Assembly: GCF_002743335.1 (NCBI RefSeq) | Contig: NZ_PDZB01000024.1 | Coordinates: forward strand, 1-45,859 | Direction of reading: 5' to 3' | Origin: Sporosarcina sp. P32b | GTDB taxonomy: Bacteria > Bacillota > Bacilli > Bacillales_A > Planococcaceae | DNA length: 45,859 nt | In this document: one piece after another, positions 8,194 through 17,796 of the stretch | Position numbering within the stretch: the first letter of the stretch is position 1 | Layout of the letters: every line of letters begins with the position of its first letter | Program-made: the position numbers and the translations under genes | The notes under the pieces: model-generated | The model's input: the letters and a program-made list of their open reading frames with translations, nothing else | Database searches by the model: none | What the model was told of the DNA's origin: nothing

Positions 8194-8322
8194 TTACTGA
8201 ATATAATTCCAAACATCTTCCACAGATTCATAACCGAAAATATTAGACAATAACAGCCCCAATTCAATCGAGTCCGCTCGCATTATCGCTTCTTTAATGT
8301 CTACTTGTGCCTCTGCATCATA
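8194..8322 (-). pseudogene. Remnant C-terminus of an unknown small gene
   Basis: The minus strand is open for 42 codons, reading DAEAQVDIKEAIMRADSIEL, then GLLLSNIFGYESVEDVWNYI plus Q and a stop. It is closed upstream by a TAA and has no start signal. The tail VWNYIQ resembles IWKYIQ found just after the RelE-like toxin at about 12885. It lies in the otherwise empty 430-base gap between degV and the germination operon. I do not recognise the family. Confidence 0.35.
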
Positions 8323-8430
8323 TTAATTTAGTTTCGTATATTTCAAGCTTAAAAAGCCAACAATGGAATTAATATCGAATTTTACCGTTCTTCCAAAATG
8401 CTTTTTAACATATAGAAGTGAGGAATGTAC

Positions 8431-9906
8431 ATGTTTTGGAAAAAACAATCAGATGAAAATAAGCCTGATTCTCAATCAAATGCAGAATCAGAAATATCAA
8501 TAGAGACTCTAAAAAAAGCCCTCGTTCAAATGGATGATGCGGAATTTGTGGAAATCAACATTTCTGAAAATCAACATGTTGATCTTATCTACGTAAGAAC
8601 TCTGATTGACCAAGAAAGATTAAATGAAAGCATTCTAAAACCTTTATCTAACTGTTCCAAACAATCCATTCAGGAATGCAATGTTCACTCAACAATAAAC
8701 CCCATTTCCACTTTTAATGAGGCAAAAAAGCAGCTGTTTAAAGGATCTGTTTTGTTATTTGACTCTTCGTCAAATCTTTGGTTCGCTATCCCTTTAGAAA
8801 ATCCACTTGGACGAGCAATTGAACCATCCGATACTGAAACCATCCTTTTAGGAGCAAAAGACAGCTTCAGTGAACAGCTAGAACAAAATATTACGCTCAT
8901 TCGTAGGCGTCTTCCAACACATGATCTGAAAACAGAGAAGTTCACCGTTGGTTCTTTAAGTGAGACAAATGTGGTCTTATTGTACATAGAAGGGCTGACC
9001 AATCCAGAATTTGTTTCAACCGCCAAAAAGAAGATTTCGGAAATTAATTATGATCTCTTATCTGATTCTTCTCAAGTAGCGGAATTCATGGAGGAACATC
9101 AAGATAGTATTTTTCCTCAGTTTCAGCAAACTGACCGACCTGATGTTGTTGCTTATTCTCTGGGATCAGGAAAAATTACGATTCTGGTAGACAATACACC
9201 TTTTGCTCTCGTTGCCCCAATTACTTTTTTTCATTTGTTCCAATCACCAGAGGATTATATTAATCGATGGGTAGTTGCCAGTTTTTTGCGCATCATCCGA
9301 TATGTAAGTTTTATTCTGTCTATCACATTGATCCCATTCTACGTGGCATTAACAACTCATCACTATCAAATGATTCCTTTACAAACACTTTTCGTCTTGG
9401 TGGAGTCAAGGAGCAAGCTTCCGTTCACTCCTTTTTGGGAAGCATTTATCATGTTGATTTTTATTGAAATTATAAAAGAAGCAAGTTTAAGGATGCCAAC
9501 AAAGACTGGTCAAACGCTTGGGGTTATTGGGGGCATTGTAATCGGTCAAGCAGCAGTTGAGGCTGGTATGGCAAGTCAGGTGTTAATTGTCTTGGTAGGG
9601 ATTTCAACTATTGGATCTTTTCTTGTTCCTAATTACCTTGTGACAAAGGCGAATTCATTGATTCAATTCATTCTTCTTATATTTTCTTCGTTTCTTGGGA
9701 TAGTAGGGATTGTTTTGGCAATGATTATCATTTTAGCCCACCTTAATGGCTTGTCTTCACTCAAGCAGCCATATTTATCTCCTGTTGCCCCTTTCTACGG
9801 AAAAGATTGGCTTGACCTATTCATTCGAGGGCCTTTAGTCAAAATGAAGGAGCGTCCAGAACATCTTAAACCGCTGAAGATGAAGAGATATCAAACTAGG
9901 AGATGA
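8431..9906 (+). CDS. GerA-family spore germination receptor, A subunit
   Basis: About 491 residues from the ATG at 8431, seven bases after GTGAGG; an ATG at 8425 is too close to the ribosome binding site. A soluble N-terminal domain of ~280 residues (including VGSLSETNVVLLYIEGL and DRPDVVAYSLGSGKITILVD) precedes hydrophobic segments in the C-terminal half, with the family-typical RMPTKTGQTLGVIGGIVIGQ and SRSKLPFTPFWEAF. The A subunit forms the nutrient receptor in the spore inner membrane with the B and C subunits that follow, and this family is thought to form the ion-release channel. It is the first gene of a three-gene operon, probably forespore-expressed; no promoter was identified. The ligand cannot be inferred. 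Confidence 0.93.
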   Translation: MFWKKQSDENKPDSQSNAESEISIETLKKALVQMDDAEFVEINISENQHVDLIYVRTLIDQERLNESILKPLSNCSKQSIQECNVHSTINPISTFNEAKKQLFKGSVLLFDSSSNLWFAIPLENPLGRAIEPSDTETILLGAKDSFSEQLEQNITLIRRRLPTHDLKTEKFTVGSLSETNVVLLYIEGLTNPEFVSTAKKKISEINYDLLSDSSQVAEFMEEHQDSIFPQFQQTDRPDVVAYSLGSGKITILVDNTPFALVAPITFFHLFQSPEDYINRWVVASFLRIIRYVSFILSITLIPFYVALTTHHYQMIPLQTLFVLVESRSKLPFTPFWEAFIMLIFIEIIKEASLRMPTKTGQTLGVIGGIVIGQAAVEAGMASQVLIVLVGISTIGSFLVPNYLVTKANSLIQFILLIFSSFLGIVGIVLAMIIILAHLNGLSSLKQPYLSPVAPFYGKDWLDLFIRGPLVKMKERPEHLKPLKMKRYQTRR

Positions 9907-9910
9907 ACTG

Positions 9911-11053
9911 ATGGAAGCCCTTCAATTATTTAATAAGAATGAAACCTATAATGGGTTCTATGTCATGTTGATGGTAAATCGCCTCCAAATGCTTTACTTT
10001 TTTTTGATTATGCCAAGGTTTTTGATCCATTCATATATGATTTGGGTGATTATAGCGGTCGGCATATTGTCTCAACTAAACATTCTTCTTTTATCCAAAT
10101 GGTTTTTAACCCGGTTTTCTAGCGAAGGATACAACGGATTTGTCCAATTATTCGGAAAAAAACTTGTACGTCTCCTCTCATTCATCGGGTTGTTCTTTAT
10201 CCTGCTTAAACTTTTCGTGATTTTGTTAGGATTCTCGGAAATGGTTCAAATATTTATGTTTCCAGCTACAGATTCAAATTGGCTTATCTTTTTTATTCTG
10301 TTGTCTTGTTTGTATGTAGCATGGAAGGGCGTTGAAAAAACTATACGTTTCGTCGTGATTTCATTTTTGTGTACATTTTGGATGTTCTTATTCTTTGCTT
10401 TTTTCTTCTTTCCTCCAATAGCTCAACTCAGTGATTTGTATCCGATTATTCCAATGGAATTAAGTGTGGATTCCTGGAAAGGAATATTTTTAATTTTATC
10501 TTCATTTTCAGGGCCTGAATTTCTGGTATTTTTAGGACCGTGGTTTAAAACAAATAATAAGACATTTCGCTATTTGTCTTATGGCAATGCTCTAACCGTT
10601 ATAGAGTATGTATTTTTATATATGGCGTCCTTATTCTATTTCGGTTCCAATTATTTAAGTAAAAGTCAATTTCCAATTGTCACTATGGCTCGTTATTTTC
10701 AAAATCCAGTAATTGAACGTATTGATATGGTCATGCTTTCTTTAGAATTATTTAACATCGTATTTGCGGTTTCAATTTTTCTACTGTTGTTTTATGGAGC
10801 ATCTAAAATAGCTAGTGGGAAAATGGAGAGACCACCCAGTCGAGTAGGCTTTTTATTCAGTGTATTCATTATTTTAATTGGAATGATTCTTGTAAATGAA
10901 TGGATTTGGAAGTCAGATGAAAAGCAGGTTATTTTACTTAATCTTCAAATTTTAGCAGGAAGCTTAAGTTACTTAGTGGTTCCAATTACTATGATCGTAG
11001 TGATGAAGATAAAGGGGTTTAATAAACATGAGACTACGAAAGAAGATGGCTAA
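9911..11053 (+). CDS. Spore germination receptor, B subunit (GerAB-type permease)
   Basis: 380 residues with AGGAGATGAACTG before the ATG, starting four bases after the A-subunit stop. About ten hydrophobic segments run through the protein, as in the APC-superfamily GerAB/GerBB permeases. FSGPEFLVFLGPWFK and LYPIIPMELSVDSWKGIF are at positions where germination permeases are conserved. It should sit in the spore inner membrane and carry the germinant-binding site of the receptor. Its 3' end overlaps the C-subunit gene by 26 bases, which points to translational coupling. The length is normal and no damage is seen. Confidence 0.92.
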   Translation: MEALQLFNKNETYNGFYVMLMVNRLQMLYFFLIMPRFLIHSYMIWVIIAVGILSQLNILLLSKWFLTRFSSEGYNGFVQLFGKKLVRLLSFIGLFFILLKLFVILLGFSEMVQIFMFPATDSNWLIFFILLSCLYVAWKGVEKTIRFVVISFLCTFWMFLFFAFFFFPPIAQLSDLYPIIPMELSVDSWKGIFLILSSFSGPEFLVFLGPWFKTNNKTFRYLSYGNALTVIEYVFLYMASLFYFGSNYLSKSQFPIVTMARYFQNPVIERIDMVMLSLELFNIVFAVSIFLLLFYGASKIASGKMERPPSRVGFLFSVFIILIGMILVNEWIWKSDEKQVILLNLQILAGSLSYLVVPITMIVVMKIKGFNKHETTKEDG

Positions 11054-12134
11054 AAAATTGTCAATCATATTTATGGCGTTATGGTTAACTGGATGTGCCC
11101 CTTTTACTGAAAATAACATTATTGAAGAGCTTACTCCAGTCACATTTTTATCACTTAGTAAAGGGGATGAAGGTAAAATAAAAATCAGTACGATTTTGCC
11201 TTCTCTAAGCAAAGAAAAAAAGAGTGTAATAACGCAAGAAGTAAGCTTAATAAAGGAGGTACTAAGGAGTTTTAATTTAAGCTTCTACCAGGAAATGAAA
11301 TTTGGGCAAATGCGAATGCTGATAATTAATGAAGACCTCGGAAGAAACGAAGGTATTATGTCCATTATTAATGTGTTATTGACTGATCCGGATATTTCTT
11401 TGAGAATCTATTTAGTTATCGTAAAAGGAAATTTTGAAGAATACTTGGAAAATCAATTGGACAAACAAGAAAATCTTGATTACTCTTTTTACCGAATGCT
11501 GAAGCACTATGAGGAAAAAAATCAGGGAGAATTAAGTGTCGTTAATCTACATGAATTTAAAAAATTGTTATATACTCCTTATTCAGATCCTTTCTTACCT
11601 GTATTCAAAATAGAAAATGACGCTATCAGCTATGAAGGTACAGCCCTGTTTCAAAATGATAAACTAGTTGAAATAATAACAACTTATGATGATCGTATCT
11701 TCCAACTGTTACACAACGATCACTACTTAGCAGTTTTACCGATCCCAGAATTACAAGTTGTTCTAGGTCATGTTAGGTCTAAAACGAAAGTGGATATCAA
11801 TAAAAGCTTGTCTACAATGACCTATACAGTGAATATAGACTCAAGAATTGAAGAATACCGGGGAGAAAAGCAATTATTTGACCCACAGGATTTAGAAGAT
11901 TTTAAAAAAGATATCCAATCCAATCTTGAAAAACAAACACAAGAACTAGTAAAAAAGATGCAAGAATTGAATGTGGATCCATTACAGCTAGGCATTCATA
12001 CATTAAAACCATTCTCAAAACCAATGGATGAAAAAAAATGGATTGAACTTTACAAGAAGATGGACATTAAAATAAAATACAATATTAATATTAATCCTTT
12101 GACGGATGCAAATTCAAAAAGGCAAAACCTTTAA
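11028..12134 (+). CDS. Spore germination receptor, C subunit (Ger(x)C lipoprotein)
   Basis: 368 residues with a short signal sequence ending in the lipobox LTGCAP, so Cys-23 is expected to be lipidated. That makes it depend on Lgt, which is also encoded in this window. Typical GerC features follow: a domain with FDDR-like ITTYDDRIFQLL and a C-terminal domain with RIEEYRGEKQLFDPQ and a coiled QKQTQELVKKMQELNVD-like stretch that recalls the conserved C-terminal helix. The protein attaches to the outer face of the inner spore membrane next to the A and B subunits. It is the last gene of the operon. An IS1182 scrap begins at its stop codon, so any original terminator is gone. Confidence 0.92.
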   Translation: MRLRKKMAKKLSIIFMALWLTGCAPFTENNIIEELTPVTFLSLSKGDEGKIKISTILPSLSKEKKSVITQEVSLIKEVLRSFNLSFYQEMKFGQMRMLIINEDLGRNEGIMSIINVLLTDPDISLRIYLVIVKGNFEEYLENQLDKQENLDYSFYRMLKHYEEKNQGELSVVNLHEFKKLLYTPYSDPFLPVFKIENDAISYEGTALFQNDKLVEIITTYDDRIFQLLHNDHYLAVLPIPELQVVLGHVRSKTKVDINKSLSTMTYTVNIDSRIEEYRGEKQLFDPQDLEDFKKDIQSNLEKQTQELVKKMQELNVDPLQLGIHTLKPFSKPMDEKKWIELYKKMDIKIKYNININPLTDANSKRQNL

Positions 12135-12355
12135 TTCTTCCTATTGCAATCTCTTTCTCATTAATCGGACGTGCGTCTTCTTCAGCCTGCTTTTCCTTTA
12201 ACCATTGTTCACGTTCGGCCTTCGGCTTCCGTCCGCGCTTTTTCGGTACCTGCTTCTTTTTCTTTTTGGCGGCTTGGACTCGTCTCTTGCCTCAAAATGT
12301 GTGGCATCGAAGGCGACATATTCATCGCTGATATGCCCTTGTAGAATTAGTTCAT
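12135..12355 (-). mobile_element. IS1182-family transposase fragment
   Basis: On the minus strand the frame contains FDATHFEARDE, and after a one-base shift in the run GCCGCCAAAAAG it continues as KKRGRKPKAEREQWLKEK and ends near INEKEIAIG. These are the consecutive internal motifs of IS1182-type transposases (DATHFEARD followed by a basic KKRGRKPKAEREQWL segment). No terminal repeats, N-terminus or DDE-rich C-terminus are present. It is a ~220-base scrap fused to the end of the Fic gene and touching the gerC stop codon. Confidence 0.75.
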
Positions 12356-12785
12356 CATGGATCTGTGGAACTACTACAGCATCAGGTGGCGTATGAGAGG
12401 CACCTGATATGATTACATTCTGCTCTCTATACTTCCCTGCATTTGTTCTGTCTATTGAATGCAAGACGATGCCATGCAATTCTTTAATCACTATTTCTGA
12501 GAGGGGCTGATCTTGCTGCACCATTTCTTCGGCAACTAAAATTGCTTCTTTATGATTAATAGCTTCTAGGTGCTCTCTCATGGATTTTCCGGCAATAACT
12601 ATGCCATCATCTAGCACTGCTTTTGTTTCATAAATCGATAATCTATTTCCTTCAATCGCATTGGAATGATATGTATTTTTAATTAAAAAGTCTTCTTTCA
12701 GGCTACGAATAAGCCCTTTTGAAATTGGTCGTCGTTGATCGACATTCTTTTTTAACAGTGAAAGTCGATCCGTTTTTTCTATCAC
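12198..12785 (-). pseudogene. Truncated Fic-family protein fused to transposase sequence
   Basis: The GTG start at 12785 has AAAGGGGATG upstream. The first ~145 residues are a Fic protein: NTYHSNAIEGNRLS contains the S-x3-E-G inhibitory helix motif, followed by ETKAVLDDG and LHGIVLHSIDRTNAGKYREQ, the front of the Fic core. The frame then crosses into IS1182 transposase sequence at about 12350 and stops after an out-of-frame basic tail. The catalytic HPFx(D/E)GNGR motif is missing, so the product could not AMPylate. The gene is broken. It lies next to the toxin/antitoxin pair, consistent with an unstable accessory spot beside ssrA. Confidence 0.8.
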
Positions 12786-12809
12786 AGCTTACATCCCCTT
12801 TATTAAAAT

Positions 12810-12851
12810 AAGGGATATTGTGCAAGAGCTCACTCTTGTACAATATCCCTT
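12810..12851 (-). terminator. Hairpin after toxin gene, copy of the ssrA terminator
   Basis: AAGGGATATTGTGCAAGAG and CTCTTGTACAATATCCCTT form a ~19-bp stem with one mismatch. On the minus strand it is followed by ATTTTAATAAAG, a weak T-tract. It is a near copy, in the same orientation, of the hairpin at 13542-13582 that follows ssrA. It would end transcription of the toxin/antitoxin pair. Confidence 0.65.
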
Positions 12852-12929
12852 CATCGAAAAAGTATAGAAAACCGATTCATCACTGGATATATTTCCAGAT
12901 GTATTCAACGTCTTCGTATAGCTGCTTCA

Positions 12930-13280
12930 CTACAATTCATTTTCTAAAATTCGATCTATTATTCGTATGATTTCCTTTACAGATATATCTTCTTGTTCGT
13001 TTTTAGAGTAAATGGTTAACGGATATATTTCTAAGGCGGCTGTGACTAAATACCATATTACACGGAATCCGCCACTCTTGCCTTTGTCTGCATTTGGATT
13101 ACTCAATCTGGTTTTATATACGACATTTCCTTTGGTTCTGGGAATTCGGTCCCCATATAATTTACCTTCTTCAAAATCTGCAAAAAGGGAATCCACTAAA
13201 TCAACCACTACTGGATATTTTCTAGCGATTTTTAAAAGCTCTTTTTCGAACGCTTTAACACCAAGCACTTTATACTTCAT
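12930..13280 (-). CDS. RelE/ParE-like toxin of a type II toxin-antitoxin pair
   Basis: 116 residues. The sequence FEKELLKIARKYPVVVDLVD, then GDRIPRTKGNVVYKTRLSNP, GKSGGFRVIWYLV and IYPLTIYSKNEQEDISVKEI follows the RelE-superfamily toxin pattern: an N-terminal helical pair, a basic strand with R, and a C-terminal YSK..QE.I motif. It would be a ribosome-dependent or related mRNA endonuclease held in check by the upstream gene. Its ATG shares one base with the antitoxin stop (TAATG), so the two are translationally coupled. No truncation is seen. About 45 bases after it lies a short tail-like frame ending IWKYIQ that may be a relic of another gene. Confidence 0.8.
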   Translation of the reverse strand: MKYKVLGVKAFEKELLKIARKYPVVVDLVDSLFADFEEGKLYGDRIPRTKGNVVYKTRLSNPNADKGKSGGFRVIWYLVTAALEIYPLTIYSKNEQEDISVKEIIRIIDRILENEL

Positions 13281-13429
13281 TATTTTTCTTCTAAGCTCTT
13301 CCTCACTCGGTTCATCATATCCTTATATGAATGTTTGGGTAGCTTTCCCTTTCTCATTTGGTTTACTTCTTTTATAGATTCTGTCAGTATTTTTTTACTA
13401 TCTGCCTGATTGTCTTTTAAAATGGCCAT
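13280..13429 (-). CDS. Antitoxin partner of the RelE-like toxin
   Basis: 49 residues from the ATG at 13429, which follows AAGGAGG by eight bases; the frame is open further upstream but without a better signal. The protein is small, charged and helical (ADSKKILTESIKEVNQMRKG, then MMNRVRKSLEEK). Its position directly upstream with a TAATG junction marks it as the antitoxin. No ribbon-helix-helix or HTH signature is clear, so the DNA-binding mode is unknown. The function is inferred from the operon arrangement. Confidence 0.65.
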   Translation of the reverse strand: MAILKDNQADSKKILTESIKEVNQMRKGKLPKHSYKDMMNRVRKSLEEK

Positions 13430-13541
13430 TTCATTTTCCTCCTTCTCATCCACACATACCACATCCTTTCAGATTATGTATATGTGTAAGTATGTAATGA
13501 GCATGATGATTTAAACATCGTTTTACTTTATTTTTAAAAAT

Positions 13542-13582
13542 AAGGGATATCACACAAGAGGTTCTCTTGTACAATATCCCTT
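13542..13582 (-). terminator. ssrA terminator hairpin
   Basis: On the minus strand AAGGGATATTGTACAAGAG pairs with CTCTTGTGTGATATCCCTT around a three-base loop, then ATTTTTA follows. It lies 28 bases after the 3' end of tmRNA. The same hairpin recurs at 12810-12851. Confidence 0.75.
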
Positions 13583-13609
13583 ACATCTTATTACACCTTA
13601 ATCTCATAA

Positions 13610-13968
13610 TGGAGACGGTGGGAGTCGAACCCACGTCCAAAGGCTCTGCTACTTCAGCGTCTACGCGTGTAGATTGACTACTTAGGTTTCGCGCAAGCAT
13701 TCTGCCATCAATCAGGGCGTCCTGTGCGCTATTCCGGGAATCTCTTATGACACCCTCAGAATGCAGATGTCATCGTAGCTCACTAATAAGTGAACCTTAC
13801 GCCTCCACATGAGCGATGGAAACGGAAGGTAGATTCAACAGCTTACGCTGCGAATGCTAGGTTGTTGTTTGTTTTGCCAGTTATTATTAACTGTCGTTTC
13901 TGACGGAGACGATCCCTCCGACGCGCGGCTCAAGCCCAGACCACCCCTGTCGAATCCGTAACGTCCCC
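13610..13968 (-). ncRNA. ssrA: Transfer-messenger RNA (tmRNA)
   Basis: The 5' end GGGGACGTTACGGATTCGAC and the 3' end GGTTCGACTCCCACCGTCTC give the tRNA-like acceptor and T-arm, with GGGGACG pairing CGTCTCC. The final CCA is not encoded beyond the first A. The tag frame, at 13843-13878, reads GGC AAA ACA AAC AAC AAC CTA GCA TTC GCA GCG TAA, so stalled proteins receive AGKTNNNLAFAA counting the charged alanine. The ending AFAA suits ClpXP recognition, and clpP is in the same window. The RNA works with SmpB, encoded immediately upstream. Confidence 0.97.
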
Positions 13969-14033
13969 GAAGGAAAGTCCGGAACCCAGACCCGTTTCAC
14001 TTAAAACGGCGGGTCGTACTTGATACTTCATCT

Positions 14034-14062
14034 AGTATATAATAAATCGGTTCGATTATCAA
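14034..14062 (-). promoter_or_regulatory. ssrA promoter
   Basis: On the minus strand TTGATA and TATACT are separated by 17 bases, a good sigma-A promoter. The -35 box overlaps the smpB stop codon. Transcription would start about 55-60 bases before the mature tmRNA 5' end, so ssrA can be made independently of the rnr-smpB message. Confidence 0.7.
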
Positions 14063-14526
14063 TCTTGTTGATTGGATTTGAATACTCGTTGCATATCACG
14101 CTTATGCTCTTTTTCTTTCAAGTCTTGGCGCTTATCATAGAGTTTCTTCCCTTTACCTACACCGATCAATACTTTAGCGAAGCCATTTTTAATATACATT
14201 TTCAACGGGATGATGGAATAACCTTGTTCTTTCATCGTGCCTGCGAGTGAAGCAATTTGTTTTTTGTGCAACAGTAATTTCCGCACACGAACGGGATCGT
14301 GGTTATGAATATTCCCTTGTTCATACGGGCTGATGTGCATATTTGACAACCATGCTTCGTTATTACGGATTAGAATAAATGCGTCGCGCAACTGGACTTT
14401 CCCTTTGCGGATCGATTTGATTTCCGTTCCTTTTAGCACGATGCCTGCTTCAATCGTTTCTTCAATTGCGTAATCAAAGTTCGCCTTTTTATTGACGGCG
14501 AGTACTTTTCCAGATCCTTTGGCCAT
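14059..14526 (-). CDS. smpB: SsrA-binding protein SmpB
   Basis: 155 residues, the standard length, starting [19 protein letters not shown] with GGAGG upstream. Conserved features are [39 protein letters not shown] and the C-terminal basic tail [18 protein letters not shown], which becomes helical in the decoding centre. It binds the tRNA-like domain of tmRNA and delivers it to stalled ribosomes. It follows rnr by 42 bases. A 10-bp stem at 14546-14570 in that gap lacks a T-tract and probably does not terminate. ssrA follows directly. Confidence 0.97.
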   Translation of the reverse strand: MAKGSGKVLAVNKKANFDYAIEETIEAGIVLKGTEIKSIRKGKVQLRDAFILIRNNEAWLSNMHISPYEQGNIHNHDPVRVRKLLLHKKQIASLAGTMKEQGYSIIPLKMYIKNGFAKVLIGVGKGKKLYDKRQDLKEKEHKRDMQRVFKSNQQD

Positions 14527-14568
14527 GCAACTTCCTCCTTGCTAGAAGACCGGAGACGTGCTCCAGTC

Positions 14569-16941
14569 TTATTTTTTCTTCGGTCGTTTCTTAGATTTCT
14601 TTGGCATACCTTCGTAAAACTTCTTCTTTGGCTTTTCGTACTTTTTATTGCGCTTGTCGCTAGAACTTTTCGCTCCGCCACCTACACTTGGTTTACTACT
14701 AGACGCTTGGCTTCTTCCTCTGCCTGCACCTTGGCCTCTGCTCTTGCCTCTACTAGCTTGGATGACTGTTGGTGACTCTTTACGAGAACCTCTGAAGTTT
14801 TCTTTCATGCCGACGATTTCGAAGTCTACTGCTTGTTCTTCTGGTTTAACAGATGTCACACGCACTTTTACTTCGTCCCCGATACGGTATTGTTTCGCTG
14901 TCCGTTCGCCGATCATCATCATTTGGCGATCGTCGAAACGATAATAGTCGTCGTTCATGTTTTTGACATGTACGAGTCCTTCTACCGTGTTCTCCAGTTC
15001 GACAAAGATTCCGAAGTTCGTCACAGAAGAAATAACGCCTTCAAACTCTTCTCCGATTTTATCTAACATGAACTGTGCTTTCTTCAGTGCGTTCGTATCA
15101 CGCTCTGCGTCTACTGCACGGCGTTCACGTTCAGACGTGTGTCGAGCAATCTCAGGCAGTGTAGCAGACCAATGTGCAACCGTTTGTGCCGATGTGTCTT
15201 TATTGAATAAATACGTACGGATCAGACGGTGAACGATTAAGTCTGGGTATCTTCTGATCGGTGCAGTGAAGTGCGTGTAGTATTCTGTAGACAAACCGAA
15301 GTGACCGATACTGTCTTCAAAGTACTTCGCTTGTTGCATCGAACGTAATAACATCGTCGAGATCAGTGATTGTTCTGGCATTCCTTCGATCGATTTCACG
15401 ATTTCTTGCAATGCACCTGAATCGATTTCTTTCCCTGTTCCTTTGACGACGATACCGAATGTCGTAAGGAACTCGAAGAAGCGTTGTAATTTCTCTTCTT
15501 TAGGATCTTCGTGGATTCGGTATAAGAACGGCACTTTCATGCGGTCGAAGTGCTCGGCGACGGTTTCGTTGGCAGCTAGCATAAATTCCTCGATCAAACG
15601 TTCAGATACTGTACGCTCGACAATGATGACGTCTGTTGGCCATCCTTCTTCATCTACTAGAATTTTGGATTCTTTGAAGTCGAAGTCGATTGCACCACGA
15701 TCTTGACGCTTCTTACGGAAAATGCTTGCCAGTTTCGCCATGTCGTTTAACATTGGGACGATTTCTTCGTATTTCTTTGAAAGTTCTTCGTCTTGATGAT
15801 CGATGATTTGATACACTTCATCGTATGTCATGCGGTAACTGGAATTGATAACACTCGGATAAATATCATGATCAATGACTTTACCATTTGCATCGACTTT
15901 CATTTCGCATGTCAAAGTTAAGCGATCTTCTCCTGGATTGATAGAACAGATACCGTTAGACAAGCGATGCGGTAACATCGGAATGACGCGGTCTGTTAAA
16001 TAGACACTCGTACCACGGTCTGCAGCTTCTACGTCCATTGGAGAGTTCTCTGTGACATAATAGCTGACGTCCGAGATATGCACAAATAGACGATAAGATC
16101 CGTTGTCTTCTTTGAAGACGGAAATCGCATCATCCAAGTCTTTTGCATCGGCACCGTCAATGGTCATCGTCAATTCTTTACGTAAATCTCTACGACCTTC
16201 GAAGTCTTCTGGCTGAACTGTCGTCGGTACACTGTTCGCGTGTTCCATAACATCTTCAGGGAATTCGATTGCAATACCATGTTTGTGAATGATCGATAGG
16301 ATGTCTACACCTGGGTCGTTTTTATGCCCGAGAATCTGTGTGATCATGCCCGTTGCATTGTTTTCATCGGTTGGCCAGTTCGTAATTTCCGCGATCACTT
16401 TCTGACCGTCTACCGCTTCTAGTGAATGACCTTTTTCGATATATAAATCCATCGGCAATTTCTTATCGTCTGGTAGAACGAAACCATAGCCTTCATGGGC
16501 TTGATACGTTCCGACGACTTGTGTCGTTTTACGCTCGACCACTTTCGTGATGACGCCTTCGCGACGATCTCCGAATGAGCTGCCGGATACGCGTACAAAG
16601 ACGATGTCGCCGTTCATAGCGCCGTTTACTTCATGGGGTGGGATGAAGACATCATCGCCCTCTACTTCCTCTGGTACGACAAAGCCGAAGCCTTTTGCGT
16701 GACCGATGAATTTACCGCGAAGTAGATTCATTTGTTCTGGCAAGCCGTAGCGGTTATTGCGTGAACGAACAATTTTCCCGCTCTGTTCTAATTGTACGAG
16801 CATTTTTACTAAGTCTTTAAATTCGTCCGCCTGTTCTAAGTTGAGTGCTTCTTGTATTTCGTGGACAGTGGACGGCATATAGGATTTGTCTTTTAATAAA
16901 GACATAACCCGTTCTTGTAACTCTTTTATATTTGGTTCCAA
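14569..16941 (-). CDS. rnr: Ribonuclease R
   Basis: A 3'-5' exoribonuclease that degrades structured RNA and, with tmRNA-SmpB, faulty messages. I place the start at TTG 16941 ([17 protein letters not shown], 790 residues), eight bases after GGAGGAG; the longer frame to 17001 overlaps the esterase gene and adds a poorly conserved leader. Order: N-terminal winged helix (~1-70), two cold-shock domains ([17 protein letters not shown] and [19 protein letters not shown]), the RNB catalytic domain with [14 protein letters not shown] (metal-binding aspartates) and [15 protein letters not shown], an S1 domain ([17 protein letters not shown]), and a long basic tail rich in K, R, S and G. Co-located with smpB as in Bacillus. 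Confidence 0.97.
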   Translation of the reverse strand: MEPNIKELQERVMSLLKDKSYMPSTVHEIQEALNLEQADEFKDLVKMLVQLEQSGKIVRSRNNRYGLPEQMNLLRGKFIGHAKGFGFVVPEEVEGDDVFIPPHEVNGAMNGDIVFVRVSGSSFGDRREGVITKVVERKTTQVVGTYQAHEGYGFVLPDDKKLPMDLYIEKGHSLEAVDGQKVIAEITNWPTDENNATGMITQILGHKNDPGVDILSIIHKHGIAIEFPEDVMEHANSVPTTVQPEDFEGRRDLRKELTMTIDGADAKDLDDAISVFKEDNGSYRLFVHISDVSYYVTENSPMDVEAADRGTSVYLTDRVIPMLPHRLSNGICSINPGEDRLTLTCEMKVDANGKVIDHDIYPSVINSSYRMTYDEVYQIIDHQDEELSKKYEEIVPMLNDMAKLASIFRKKRQDRGAIDFDFKESKILVDEEGWPTDVIIVERTVSERLIEEFMLAANETVAEHFDRMKVPFLYRIHEDPKEEKLQRFFEFLTTFGIVVKGTGKEIDSGALQEIVKSIEGMPEQSLISTMLLRSMQQAKYFEDSIGHFGLSTEYYTHFTAPIRRYPDLIVHRLIRTYLFNKDTSAQTVAHWSATLPEIARHTSERERRAVDAERDTNALKKAQFMLDKIGEEFEGVISSVTNFGIFVELENTVEGLVHVKNMNDDYYRFDDRQMMMIGERTAKQYRIGDEVKVRVTSVKPEEQAVDFEIVGMKENFRGSRKESPTVIQASRGKSRGQGAGRGRSQASSSKPSVGGGAKSSSDKRNKKYEKPKKKFYEGMPKKSKKRPKKK

Positions 16942-16988
16942 ACAATCATCTCCTCCTTTTGTTCCTTTAGTTATATCTTCCCCTGTTT

Positions 16989-17735
16989 TCACTCTTGCCA
17001 ATCAAGGGATTCTAAAAAATGTAGTACGTTTTCGTGAAGTTGTGCTTTTTCGGGACCTAGTGTAATGACGTGGCCGGATTCTTCGTACCATTGTAGTTCT
17101 TTGTCCGTGGATTCTGCTTCGTCATAGATGATTTGCGCGGAATTTGGATCGATTACGTCGTCATGACGTGATTGAACTACGAGTAATGGTGTGTAGATGC
17201 AGTCGACTTGGTCGCGTACGCCTTGTACCATCGATTGCAAACCGTCTAGACCTGGCATCGACTTCGTTTTTAAGTCGTCCATTTCTTCTTTGATTTGCTC
17301 GTCTGACAGGCCTGCGAACTTTTTGTAATCTCGTGCATATTTCAGCACGCCTGACCACATCAAGTCAGTCGTTTTCATCGTCATCGGTGCACACATCGTG
17401 ACGATGCCTTTGAGCGGAAATTGCGCTGCGAGTTTCAATGAGAATACACCGCCGAGCGATAATCCCGCCACGGCAATCTCTTCATATCCTGCCCCTTTTA
17501 GCTCATTATATGCATCCAATACATCTTGCCACCACTGGTCAGGATTCGTCAGGATTAGTTCCTCAGGCGGCACACCATGACCGCGGTAATGTGGTGCTAA
17601 TGAAGTATAATTATGTTTTTCAAGGAAGCGGCCGAGCATCCGCACGTCCGCGGATGTTCCTGTGAAACCATGCAACAGTAATACCGCACGTTTTCCATGT
17701 TGAAAGAAGAATGGTTTCGGTTGGGCAATTCGCAT
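16989..17735 (-). CDS. est: Carboxylesterase (monoacylglycerol-lipase-like alpha/beta hydrolase)
   Basis: 248 residues. The alpha/beta-hydrolase signature includes the oxyanion-hole motif [14 protein letters not shown], the nucleophile elbow GLSLGG (Ser about residue 95), the acid in [10 protein letters not shown] and the base in ESGHVITLG. Length and order match the Geobacillus Est30/B. subtilis YvaK carboxylesterase, which sits at the same place between secG and rnr. It is cytoplasmic with no signal peptide and hydrolyses short- to medium-chain acyl esters; the natural substrate is unknown. It starts after the secG terminator but is close enough for read-through. Confidence 0.92.
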   Translation of the reverse strand: MRIAQPKPFFFQHGKRAVLLLHGFTGTSADVRMLGRFLEKHNYTSLAPHYRGHGVPPEELILTNPDQWWQDVLDAYNELKGAGYEEIAVAGLSLGGVFSLKLAAQFPLKGIVTMCAPMTMKTTDLMWSGVLKYARDYKKFAGLSDEQIKEEMDDLKTKSMPGLDGLQSMVQGVRDQVDCIYTPLLVVQSRHDDVIDPNSAQIIYDEAESTDKELQWYEESGHVITLGPEKAQLHENVLHFLESLDWQE

Positions 17736-17754
17736 GTCTTTCGTTCCCTTCTAC

Positions 17755-17791
17755 GAAAAGCGCCTGACCGTTCAAACATGGTCAGGCGCTT
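17755..17791 (-). terminator. secG terminator
   Basis: A perfect 12-bp stem (AAGCGCCTGACC/GGTCAGGCGCTT) with a ten-base loop is followed on the minus strand by TTTTC. It lies six bases after the secG stop codon and before the esterase gene. Confidence 0.85.
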
Positions 17792-17796
17792 GCATT

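Noticed and set aside
16942..17001. Longer N-terminus of RNase R from ATG 17001
   Set aside because: It overlaps the esterase end, while GGAGGAG lies eight bases before the TTG at 16941.
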